A stretch of DNA of 64,000 nucleotides from Haemonchus contortus (GCA_000469685.2 LS997562.1:28787677-28851676), one strand, 5' to 3'; positions 43,426 through 53,895 are shown, numbered from the stretch's first letter. Program-made: numbers and translations. The notes: generated from the letters alone by a model not told the origin.

Positions 43426-43680
43426 GGCTGCTTTCATAGTCCGCCGGCCGGCCGGCGTGCGTGCCGGCGGAGGCAGTGCTAGCGGGGAGGAGGGAGGCAG
43501 ACAGATAGGCAAACAGTCCACGCCCCTTCGAGGGGTTGAAAACAAACAACCTTCGAAGGGGCGTGGACTGTTTGCCTTACACTGTCTGCCTCCCTCCTCC
43601 CCCCTAGCACTGCCTCCGCCGGCATGCACGCCGGCACGCCGGCACGCCGGCGCGCCGGCCGGCGGACTATGAAAGCAGCC
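43426..43680. mobile_element. Foldback MITE, copy 2 (255 bp)
   Basis: Ends are GGCTGCTTTCATAGTCC and GGACTATGAAAGCAGCC with AAT on both sides (43423-43425 and 43681-43683). The arms continue through a GCCGGCCGGC-rich block and an AGGAGGGAGGCAGAC block to an inner inverted pair CCACGCCCCTTCGAGG / CCTTCGAAGGGGCGTGG around a short A-rich loop. Almost the entire element can form one hairpin. The overlapping open frames on both strands are mirror translations and not genes. Confidence 0.88.
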
Positions 43681-43683
43681 AAT

Positions 43684-44084
43684 CAAATACCTCTGCAGTC
43701 TATGTGGTCGAAGAAACTCTGTGTAGTTTAAGCTGTGTGTGGCCATTAACACTAACTTCGAAAGGACAGCCCCTTTGGGTAGTTGTAAGGATTTGCACGT
43801 CTCTGCAGGGTATGCACCTATGTGGCTATTGTAGAGTATATTTCATGAGGTCTGAAGTTGATGTAATGCATTTGCTCTTGTGTAGAAGGGCCTACTGTGT
43901 GTCGAACCATGAATACTAACTTTTAAAAAATTTATAGCCTGATTTTTGAAAGAGTTTAGTGGTATCCCCTAGTTGTACATCTATGTGGTCAGGGTTAGTG
44001 TGAAGGACAGACGTATGGATTCTTGATCTCAGGCCCGCCCCCCCCCCCTCTCTTTGCAAACCCCACCCACTTCAGACTTCGAAT
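43684..44084. other. No gene recognised
   Basis: Between the foldback MITE and the minisatellite. Contains a C-run near 44038-44050. Sequence resembling ATCTATGTGGTCA recurs (near 43701, 43818 and 43981), hinting at a degenerate repeat with a period of roughly 120-160 bp that may be an older part of the adjacent minisatellite. Confidence 0.4.
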
Positions 44085-44760
44085 CACATTACTTTTACTA
44101 CCTATGGACACCTCTTGCCTTCTAAAACGCATCTGAAGAGACTTATAATTTTGGTATAAGCCCCGCCCACTTCACTGCCAATCCCGCGCACTTGTGGAGT
44201 CTGACCGCATTTGTTCTACTACATCTTACCTCTTTTCTCCCTCATCCCTCAACGTTTCTGAATAGAGTTATACATTTTTGGTCCAAGCTCCGCCCACTTT
44301 AGTGTAAACTCCGCCCACATCTGGGATTTGGCCAGACTTGTTCTTTTACATCTTACCACTTCTTTCCCGCATCCCGCAACGTTTCTAAACAGAGTTATAA
44401 ATTTTTGATCCAAGCTCCGCCTACTTCAGTGTCAACTCCGCCCACTTCTGGTATTTGACCACATTTGTTCTTTTACACCCTAACACCTTTTTGCCGCTTC
44501 CTAGAAAGTTTCTGAATAGAGTTATGAATTTTTGATATAAGCCCCGCCCACATTGGTGCCAACCCCGCCCACTCCTGGGATTTGACCACATTTGTTCTCT
44601 TACACCTTGACGCCTTTTTGCTGCATCCCAAAACATTTCTGAATAGAGTTATAGATTTTAGATCTAAGCCCCGCCCACTTCGGGGATTAGACCGCATTTG
44701 TTCCATTACCTCTAACCACTTTTTTCCCGCATTCTAGAACGTTTCCGAATGAAGTTACAC
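44085..44760. repeat. Minisatellite, about 5-6 degenerate copies of a ~127-bp unit
   Basis: The order of blocks repeats: TTTACACCTTA-like, CCCGCAT, ACGTTTCTGAATAGAGTTAT, TTTTTGATCTAAGC, CCCCGCCCACTT, CCCGCCCACTTCTGG, GATTTGACCACATTTG. Units start near 44085, 44212, 44340, 44467, 44594 and 44700; the fifth is shortened by about 20 bp and the last is partial. The repeated CCCCGCCCA motif continues beyond the array to about 45110. The minus-strand frames here are periodic translations of the repeat (KSITLFRNVLG...), not a gene. Confidence 0.88.
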
Positions 44761-44761
44761 T

Positions 44762-44850
44762 CATTTTTGAAAAGTAGCTTTCGCCTCGACGCACGCCCCG
44801 CCCATCGTGGGCGGGGCGTGCGTCGAGGCGAAAGCTACTTTTCAAAAATG
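44762..44850. repeat. Perfect palindrome, 43-bp arms, 3-bp centre
   Basis: Left arm 44762-44804 runs from CATTTTTGAAAAGTAGC to CCCCGCCCA. The right arm 44808-44850 is its exact complement with a TCG centre. It sits at the end of the minisatellite and shares its CCCCGCCCA motif. Uninterrupted perfection over 86 bases means either very recent formation or ongoing correction, since old palindromes decay. It could be the terminus of a tandem array that has inverted, or a hairpin element. Confidence 0.9.
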
Positions 44851-46331
44851 GGCTTACGCATGCCCAGCACGCATCAGGCCTTGCTCATTCTTTTTATTTT
44901 TTTCCTGGCCTCGACGCCTTCGCTGAATCGAGTTATCTCTGTGGAAATTACCGCCCACTGCGAGAACGCTCCGCCCACCGCCGGTAAGTTATTTTAATTG
45001 TTAACCCATCCCTCACCTTCGCACATTTTTTCCTGGCGTCTGGACTGTTATGAGACCGGATGAGTAGAATTTGCCCACGACCCCGCCCAATTCCGGCGCA
45101 TGCCCCGCCCCTTGGGGCGGAGCTCCGCTAGGCTCACATGTGCTCCGTTGCACTTACCCCATGCAGAACCCATTCCAAACTTGACCCTACTTCTCCAGGT
45201 GTTTCTTCAGGTTATATCGAATTTCCGTGCAAACAGACAGACAGAGCGCTTTATATACAATAATGATGATGGGCAGTAAGCGGTCAGATCTATTTTGCGG
45301 TCAAGGCTGCACAATACAATTTGATCTTATCATCAACATGACAACAATTTGTTTTTTTGCTTTCTATCTGTAAGCCTCTATTTAGTGTCTGCCACGGTAT
45401 GAAATGTGAGGAAAACAGACGAGTCCAGTTCGTAGATGGGACAGATGATGGATAAAGCCGTAACTGATACGCTGTTTTACATCACAAAAATAAGCTACAC
45501 ATATAAACTAGCATTGATCTTCTTCAATTCCTTCTAGCATGGAGAACGAGATATGAACTTGTTCTAGGGTCGCAAACATACAAAGTTGTAAATAATATGA
45601 CTTTCATACTTCACTATAAGTTTGTATGGGAATCAAACGCGAGAGCGCATCTAAAATGGTTCTAGTCAAAGTAGAAATCCTACTTTTCCCTTGTTTGCGC
45701 ATTCTTCCTGTACTCTATGTAGCATTGAAAAGTTAGTAACCAGAAACTCACTAGCCTTAACACTTCCCACATTAACATTATTTAACATTAAAAGACAGTA
45801 ATCTGTCACCATAGGATAAGGTTTTGAGCATTGTTCATAGATGATTTAATACGAGAGAAGCCCATGCTCAACGAAGAACCAGTTTCGTCTGATGAGTTGC
45901 ACTTGTCCCTCTTACAAGGGGAGGATACTTGGTCACAGTGGCCATTCAAAATAAGATGTATACCGCCGTATGTGGTTCCAAGCGCTGATCTCAAATCTGT
46001 GTTCCAAATATGTTAAACGATTCTGGGAACCAACTTACGGGACCAGTCCCTCCCTGCGTTATACCACTGCAATGAAAGGATCACCGAGCCGAGCAATCCT
46101 TTTACCTATGCAACGGTGGCGTAGGTAGCGTAGCGGAAAGCACGGTGAGCTGGTAGGTGTGACATCAAGGTTCGTTTCCTTGGGGCATGCAATCGTTTTC
46201 CTTTTCCATAAAATGTGTCCTTAATGCTCGCAAAATGTTTTTTGTGCTCAATATCGACCATCTAGAGAGCTATCTAACATTTTAGGAACACTGGGAAGGT
46301 ATTACAAGAAAAGCTTTTTTTTGCCCTTTTT
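44851..46331. other. No gene recognised; CCCGCCC-rich tail then AT-rich sequence
   Basis: To about 45130 the sequence keeps CCCGCCC motifs and looks like diverged minisatellite. Near 45225-45260 there is CAGACAGACAGA followed by GCGCTTTATATACAATAAT, which looks like a repeat end. Near 46115-46185 a stretch with CGTAGCGGAAAGCACG and AAGGTTCG faintly resembles a tRNA-derived repeat. No coding region supported. Confidence 0.4.
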
Positions 46332-46996
46332 TTAAAGGCACAGTTCACGATAATTTTGGGTAATCCAGATTATGATGAAAATGGAAGACAGGATCGAAAC
46401 TAGTGCGACTGAGGTGAAGGAACTGCGTGCATCGGTGTTTCCAAAGTGAAAAAAAGCCTTCAAAAAACCGTTAAAGAGGGGGCTGGACGAGAATGAAACC
46501 AGAAAAATGAAGAAGACTGGGGCGTCCGGACGAGCTAAACAGTGTGTTTCACTGCGCGCGTGTGGGTCCTGGTGCGAATAACAGACAATGGTAAGCCAAA
46601 ATTCATTCACTTATAAGCATAATTGAACAAAAAAAAAACCCTAGTAACAGCAAAAGTAGCTAATCTTTTTCAGCCTCTAGGAGTAGGAAATTGAATAAGG
46701 GATCGCGGCAGCAAAAAGAAAAGCAGAGGAAAAAAGAATGGGAGAAAAACATCGTCTCATTACTCGGCGATTAGCTGATTGTGCGTGGGTCCTAGAACGA
46801 ATAATAGCAATCTGTATTGTCTCGAAACTCGTCTAACGTGACACTGATCGAGGGGCGAGGAAGCGAGCTACGGCAGCAACGGGGCTTCCACTATGCCCTA
46901 AGCGCCGAGATTGCGGGAGCGAGAGGGTCCCTCCTATCACTCATGGGGGGCGCTGAGTATCCCTGGTAACCTTTTTATCGTGAACCGTGCCTTTAA
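46332..46996. mobile_element. TIR element (MITE-like, about 660 bp)
   Basis: Left end TTAAAGGCACAGTTCACGAT and right end ATCGTGAACCGTGCCTTTAA are inverted repeats over about 20 bp with one mismatch. The target duplication is TA, TTA or TTAA; the outer T/A bases make it impossible to choose. No transposase is seen. A related sequence lies at 61363 (AAAAGCACAGTTTACGAT, with GGACGAGAATG further in). It lies directly against the gypsy-like fragment that follows, which may mark an insertion junction. Confidence 0.75.
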
Positions 46997-48758
46997 TAAT
47001 GTTGGAGCTCTACTCTAACAAAAGAGGAATTCCAAACAATCTTCCGAGGCTTCCGAGGCTTCAAGGAAGATGGTTCCGAATGATTCACCGGATTTCAATC
47101 GGGCGAACCCAGGTCCAAGCTTGTGCCAAGCTGGAGGGCCTGCTGGCAAGCCGCCATTGTATCGGTTCCCCTCAGAACAAAGAATCTATTGTCCATACTT
47201 ATGGCAGTAAAACTGCGGCAGGCGCACGACCCGGGGATGCCGCCAGTGGCTATAGGCTATTTTAGCAAGACACTCTCTTCCGCTCAGCAAAAATGGGGTC
47301 CTACCCATATCAAACTTTTCGCGATAATTAGCGCTTTACGTTTCTTCCGCGCTACCATACACAGCAACCACACAAGAGTTCTCTTAGACCATCAGCATCT
47401 TACCTACCTCTTACGATACAAGGAACGCCAGGACAATCTTGTTTCACTTCAGGGAAACCTCATGTTGGAGTTAGGGCGACTCCTGCGGATTAGACACTAC
47501 TTTACGGCAGACAGACACAGACAGACAGGATAACTGGAATTTGTTTTTACCGGCCTGCACGTTTTCGTACAATAGATCCATACATAAAGCACTAACGAAA
47601 CTCCTTTCCTTCTCATGTTCGGGCAAGACCCCCTGTTCATGGGATGGGTCGTGGAACTACAGAGTTATGACATTATCATCGATTACCAGAAAGGTTCCTC
47701 TAATGTCCTAGCGGACCATCTCAGCCGCAACGCTGACCCGGACCTAAAGTTCCAGGAAGGCTCACTAGAGTTATATCATCGAGTTCCCCCGCTATCTAAC
47801 CCACTATGTTGATGTTCCCTCAGGGAGATCAAGGGCACGAACGCTTACTCCACCAATGTACATCCAAGTATAGGACGCTCTCTTGGTGCAGAAACAGGAC
47901 CCCTTCTACAGTACCCTTATACATGTCTTGGACACCGACTCATACCCCCAAAACCTCTCCATGGAGTTGTTAGAGTTATCTCACACGTATCTAAATCGGT
48001 GCGTCTTCAAGAAAAATGGGTGTCTGTACTACATAGTACGTCAACCCCGATCCGCAGGGACCAGCAATCGTAGTCCCTTAAAAATTACCGGAGCCCATTT
48101 GCACAGCTCTGCATGAGAGTCCAGCAGCAGGAGGGCATTTCAGTTGGAAGAAAGTTCTACACAAGATAAGCTGGCGATTTTTCTGGCCCAGCATGAGAGA
48201 AGACGTCTTTAAATACGTTCGCTCGTGCGACGCTTGTCATCATAAACGTCCTCATCTTTTGGCCAGAGAAAAGTTGATCCCAGTCCACGCAGGAGCGATT
48301 TTCTTTCTTTTTTTCCATATTTTGTTAAGTCTCTCTAGACTTCAGTGGGCCCTATCACACCACTCCTCGGAACAACAAATACATAATGCGCCTCATAGAT
48401 CACTTCAGCAAGTTTGTAATCACCGAAGCCCTACCGGATTGCACCGGTAACAGTCGCGCACGCCATCATGATTCGAGCTGTTTTAATCTATGGGACCATT
48501 CCCGAGATAGTCACAAACAGTGCCCCCAAAGCAGGATTATCTCCAAATCTGCGTAACCCCTGGACAAGTCAATTTCGAGTCATCGAAGTCAAACACGCTC
48601 ATCTTACCATCATTAATCTTTCATCGCCCCAATCTAAGCCTAGTAAAGTGCACTTTAATCAGGTAAAGAGACCTTTCGAATTACCGGGACCTGTTTTTAC
48701 ACACCCATGGTACCTAGAGGAAGAACACCTCTCGGACAGTACCGGTAATTGGCTATAA
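46997..48758 (+). mobile_element. Ty3/gypsy-like pol remnant: end of RT, RNase H, integrase
   Basis: Broken + strand frames in pol order. Near 47000-47120 are traces of the RT connection region. 47123-47533 has RNase H with PVAIGYFSKTLSSAQQKWGPT (usual form ...YxSKxLxxxExxYxxxE; here the catalytic Glu position reads THIK) and RVLLDHQHLTYLLRY (usual DHxxLxxL). Near 47680-47745 is YQKGSSNVLADHLSR. Near 48193-48260 is the second half of the HHCC zinc finger (SCDACHHKRPH). 48540-48730 is the integrase C-terminus (PWTSQFRVIEVKHAHLTII...KVHFNQVKRPFELPGPVF). The DDE core is not visible. Frameshifts separate the parts. No LTR was recognised on either side. It ends about 440 bp before the helicase gene. 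Confidence 0.8.
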
Positions 48759-49199
48759 CCACACAAGTCTTTCAACTAACGGAACAGTTCCAGCCTCAAA
48801 ACTCAGACATCTTACAGTTACAATACGCGTCTCAGAGGCGCCTACAGTCGCTCCAACGAAATATCTCATCGCTTCAAAGTCTTTTACCTGTTCGTTGTTT
48901 GCTTCCTTTCTTTTCCTCCTTCGAGTTTGAAGTTGTTCGTTAGTTTTCGCGTCGATCGTCGCTTTTGATGCTGCAAATAGTGTAGTCGCTCGATATTCGC
49001 TACCACTGGGCTCCGCTGTCTTCGCGACACCCGGTTGGGACCCTTGGCCTGAAACCCATTTTCGTGGTCGACTTTCCAGTGAGGTTGTTCTGACAGACGA
49101 CTAATTCTCTGTTTTCTGTCCGCCATTGTGACTCCAACGTCCATCGCAGAAGGTACCCATACGTTTTGCGGGCTTCTTCTGAACCTGAACGATCTCTTT
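48759..49199 (+). other. Spacer between gypsy integrase end and helicase start
   Basis: The first 180 bp stay open in a frame rich in Gln, Leu and Ser (VFQLTEQFQPQNSD, RRLQSLQRNISSLQSL), helical in character and perhaps still retroelement-derived. The remaining part is T-rich and would be the 5' UTR/promoter of the helicase gene. There is no clear LTR end (TG...CA with polypurine tract) in it. Confidence 0.4.
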
Positions 49200-52100
49200 A
49201 TGGACCCAGACACGGGTAAGCATTCATTTGTAGCCCCTCTCAAGAATAGTTATCACGATTCACGGGTAGTTTGTGGTTCTGTTCAGATACCAATCCTTTG
49301 ACCGTCTCAACATCGACGAATTCAACTAAGGACAGCACGACAGCAGCCGAGCCACTCCCATCGACAGCACCAGTGGTCACTCAACAAACACCACTTGCTG
49401 AAACTTCTGCCCGCCCGTCCTACACCACATCGAAACCTCCCGACGGATCAATGGATCCCAGCATAGCGCTAGACCGACTCTCTATACGTCGACAGCCCAA
49501 ACGACTGCCTGCATCTGCAACATCGACGACGAAGACGCGCGGCCTTCCCCGTCAAGAACCGTTACGTGCTCGTTCTCACAAAAAAGCTTTCAAAACTTTT
49601 CGAAAACCCACTTCTTTGTCATCACGTCCTTCCAAGCCTGCTAAATGCACTCGCTTAGGCGAGACCGTGATGAGGAAACCACAGGGGATTCAACAGCGTC
49701 CAGCTCACCCTCCAGAATGGGAACAACTTGTACACCTGCACCCCTGGGCCATTTACATCATGCCACGCCCACCGGTAGAAAGTATAACCGAGGAGTCAGT
49801 CACGAGCAAGCTCCCACTCCGGGTGTACCGCCAAATCCCGCAGAACGGATATTTTGCGAAAAAGTTCGTGAGATCTCTGTTCCCGAAGCGATTCTCCGGC
49901 ATACCATCACCAACGAATCCACTACCATTCATAGAGATCACCCGACTAACGGACATCATTGCTTTCCGACAGCATGCTATCCAGCTGACAACAGCACTCT
50001 TAAACGATCAGTACGAGAGTGATCAAGATTCGATTCGACGATTGCCGCAGACCAAGGGAGAAACACCAACACTCCTTGTACCACCTAGCAGAGATGGAGT
50101 CCGCCCTGTGTTGTATCAAGTAGTTTGCCGTAGCTATGGACAAGGCGCCGTGCTGGAAGCAAAGGATTTCTTCATACCAGGACCTGACCTCCGCGAACTC
50201 CACTGTCTGCCGCTAACCCAGGACTCAGTCAACGTTCTGACGGGAACAAGAGGATTCGTCCGCGATCAACTATCAATAAAAGACTTTATTTGGGTCTACT
50301 CATTGAAACCTACGCTGAAGACCCTAAGCAGCTCGAATCGCTACAAAATCTTGCGACAGGCTCGGCAACCGAGACCTTCAGTAGTGGCGTCGTCAGCACC
50401 GTACTTTTTCCGAGTACATGAATTTATTCTTGTCACACCATCTCCCCCTGACCACCACGTTCTGGGACTCGTTACGGACGTGCCACGCAGAGGCTCAACT
50501 GGGATAAACAATATACTGGTAGCGTTTCAAGGATGTCGAGATGCGGTCAGAGTATCGAGGCAGATTTGCGATTTTGAGTTAGCCGATGTAGAAAGAGATA
50601 CCCTCCTACGGGCGACGGCGCGCACAAACGTCTCGTGCGCGATGCGATTTTCCCACTGGCCAGTTTCGCGGTCTGCCCAACGGTACCTGGTTTACGCAGT
50701 GCGTCGGTTTTTACCAGCCCACCCTGACGAAGAAATGTTACCGTTACGAGTATCCCGCTTGTCTGAAAGGGAACTTCGGTGGATTTCCGACCGGGAGCAA
50801 CACTTCTTGAATTACGCTAAGAACCCGGTCACAGCAAGACGTCGCATGGGACGTTTGTTCGCGGTAGCTAGCGCCGCGCTTACGGCGCAGAGCTTTGGCA
50901 TGGACGACAAGACAACCCACAAAGTGACGGCATTCGTTCCCAGCTTAACAGCGTTACCGATATCTCTTCAGTTTAATTTCGATTCCTTCACCGCAGAAGC
51001 CGGCTGGCAGCGCTCCAAACGCGTCAGCACATGGGTTATCGGATCCTCCACGTTGGTTCGCACTATAGTTGCGTTGGTTCGATTTCAGCCTTCACAAAAC
51101 ACCATGAAGATCGAGCTACATTCAGGACAAAATCAACACCGAGCCCTGGCAAACGCAATCCGGCGTTATGGCATCGTGAACAATGAAAACAATACCGCTC
51201 AAGTACCAATATACATACGACTCTGTCGAGAATCGGTTGGAGCAAACCCCATCTTCGACATCCTAGCGTCAAATTCTCTCCTCGGACCTCTCTTGCATCC
51301 GTCTAGGCCGTCATTGGCCAGTACCATCTTGGATACGGTGTATGCGAGCCGGAGGCGAGTCTCTTCCGCACCACCTGCACGCTTAACGAGACGTTTACCC
51401 ACATCGATTCGGGTAGGATGTAGAAACCTACATTTGAATAATGAGCAGGCCTTAGCTATACAACTAGGGACTGAGGATTATCCTATACTCGCCATTCAAG
51501 CGGCTTTTGGAACAGGAAAAACGCTTGTCGGAGCAGCTATCGCGGCACGTCTAGCTTCCGCTGATCAGCAAGTGATCGTCACAGCCACCACAAACGTAGC
51601 TGTAGCACAATTTACAGACACCCTGCTGCAATTGGAAGGCTATAATCACCTGCACATACTACGATTCCTATGCGACTCCGCACTGAAGGAAGGAGCACCA
51701 ACCACAGCTGTGGATCTGCACCATATTCTCAAGGGCCTTCCGGCCAACTACCCTGACTCATTCACGGACAAAGAAACCGACCATCTAACGACATATAGGC
51801 GAGGTCGCGAACTTATAGAGCGCCTGATTCTTAAACCAGACACGACCACCAATCTGACGGATGAAGAACGAGAAGAGTTCCGCATAGCAGAAAATCGAAA
51901 TTCGGAGGCCACTGGATACGCGGTCAAAATCATGTTACGAGTGCGCTTTCCGTCCATTGTGTGTATGACCACGGCGTCGCTGCTAAACACGACCAAACCT
52001 GGAGGACTTTTCTCGGACGTGTTGTCAAAGAGCGGAGTCATTATAGGAGATGAAGCGTCACAGATACCGGAACCCATTCTTGTCGCTATGCTGGGACGAT

Positions 52101-52918
52101 TCCCTTCAGCCAAGCACATCTACATTGGAGATGTTAATCAATTAGAACCCCACGTCCGTTGCCCCCGGTCTTCGCGAGCCGCGCGGTTGGGCGCTAAAGG
52201 CATCATGGAACTGCTAATGGCAAAGGAAATCCCGCTGGTTCAACTCGTGACTACATATAGAGCTCACCCCGCGCTTAACGCACTACCGAACAGACTCGTG
52301 TACGACGGAGACCTCGTTAGCGGCACCCCAGCACGACGGCGACAGATGATCACGAATCACCTCCGGTTACCGAGCCCTGAATTACCAATAGTGGTCATTG
52401 ACGTCCCGGGCAAATCAAGGTTATCACCATCGCAATCTCATTCCAACGAACAGGAGGCGCAGTGCTGCAAGGAGCTCATTTGTGGGTTGCTAGCTAAGGA
52501 TATACCGCCCACATCGATCGGAGTGATCACCTTCTATAAGGATCAACAACGTCTTATGGAAGACACGGCAGCGAAACTCGGCGTGCACCTTTTCACCGTT
52601 GACTCCGTACAAGGGAGAGAAATAGATGTCGTTGTAATATTAACGACTCGCACAATTATTGACCGTTCGTCAGGAGAATTCTTAGACGATCACAAAAGGT
52701 TAAACGTTGCTATCACACGTTGTCGGCATGGTCTTTTCATTCTAGCCAATGTTGGCGCTCTACGTGGTCTACACAACTGGGGCAAGCTGATCCACTGGGC
52801 TCACGAACATCGCACGATCATCGCCGCGTCCCAGCTTCCAGATATCTTCGCGCAAAACATTTCGGAACGAGGTGAGACACAGCAGTTTCCGTCTAGTTTT
52901 CTCTCTTCTGTATTATGA
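49200..52918 (+). CDS. UPF1/NAM7-like superfamily 1 helicase, intact 1,215 residues
   Basis: Predicted RNA/DNA translocase of superfamily 1B. Start chosen at the ATG 49200 with a 71-nt intron 49216-49286 (ACG-G|GTAAGC ... TCTGTTCAG|AT); the long open frame has no ATG near its beginning, and the splice restores MDPDTDTNPL. Residues 1 to about 150 are low-complexity (Ser/Thr/Pro then basic); 150-700 has no recognised domain. The helicase core is C-terminal: NNEQALAI near 724, Walker A AFGTGKT with GTGKT at 747-751, TATTNVAVAQ (Ia), Walker B DEAS at 927-930, GDVNQLEP near 952 (III), TTYRAHPALN (IV), VDSVQGREIDVVV near 1110 (V), LNVAITRCRHGLFI around 1145 (VI). All motifs needed for ATP hydrolysis are present, with no stops or frameshifts, amid broken retroelements. 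I cannot say whether it is a host gene or mobile-element cargo. Confidence 0.85.
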
Positions 52919-52920
52919 AC

Positions 52921-53895
52921 TACGAGGGTTGCCCTTTATATTCAGGGATTGAGCAACCCTAGTGTTGCAACTGACTGCTCCAACGTAAAGTTTGACATTT
53001 TTGAGGTTATACTTACACAGAACGTTTTCACATATGAGCGCTCTTTGTGTTGTTTACACTAACTTAAAAAAATTTACTCAGGCCCCACCCCCCACTTAGG
53101 CTAAACCTCCTCCCCTCTTAACCTCCCCATCCCCCCTTGGCGATGAAGCTCCATCAAGGACCAGTGCTTATCGATGGTATGGTGGAATTAGCCGAGGTCG
53201 TAGTTCACTCCGAGACGAATTTCATGGAGGTCTCCAAAATCAGTGGTTGTTCCGATGCTGTGCGCAAACTATTATTGCAAGATCGTCATGTGACCTATCG
53301 TGAATCTGGGACTACCTAAGGCATTAAAGGGACTAACATACATTCAACATTGCATGAACATTTGACTGCAAAAAAAATTGTTTTTGGAAAATTTGTGAAC
53401 CCCTCAAAAAAAGGACTCGGGTCGATTTGTCGAAAGAAATGCTTAAAAAATACAGCCGCAGTGCTTCGAAACACATCTATGACGTCGCGACAGGTGATGG
53501 ATCATAGATTCATGCGTGTGAGCCCGAAAGTAAATAGCAGTCGACCGTATGGGTATTTCAAGATGAGCGAAATCCGACAAAAGCTGTCCGCGCACCAAGC
53601 ACTTCGCAATTGATCTCTTGTTTTTTTGGAAAAACTGGACATGTCGCAACCGTACCACTAAGACAAGCAGAACAGTCAATTCTGAGTGGAATACAACCAT
53701 TTGTTTGCCAGTTGTCTTCCAAAAAAAAAACAAGAAAACCAACTGCCGAAGACGGATCACTTTTCACCACGACAATGCGAGCTCCCACACATCGGCTCAA
53801 ACAACTGCATTTCATACCACTAAAAACAACGCTTTGGTGAGTCATCAGCCATATAGTCCCCGGGTGACTTCTTCTTATCCCGTACGTAAAAAATA
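52921..53895 (+). mobile_element. Decayed mariner element inserted just after the helicase stop
   Basis: Left end TA-CGAGGGTTGCCCTTT at 52921 is a mariner-type terminus. The transposase is spread over three frames on the + strand: RVDLSKEMLKKY-like near 53415, ASKHIYDVATGDGS near 53468 (the first catalytic Asp region, normally TGDES), STVWVFQDERNP-like near 53540, CFFGKTGHVATVPL at 53615-53660, and FHHDNASSHTSAQT near 53763-53805 (second Asp). The third Asp region is only traced (YSPRV). No right TIR was found, so the 3' end is truncated or lost. A dead copy of a different family from those at 1191 and 34349. Confidence 0.85.

Noticed and set aside
43345..43752. Overlapping 135-, 92- and 67-codon frames across the foldback element
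   Set aside because: They are translations of complementary hairpin arms of a MITE.
44421..44706. Minus-strand frames of 71-77 codons with repeated peptide motifs
   Set aside because: The periodic peptide is the translation of the ~127-bp minisatellite.
46115..46190. tRNA-like sequence with AAGGTTCG
   Set aside because: Only a partial B box; stems do not form.
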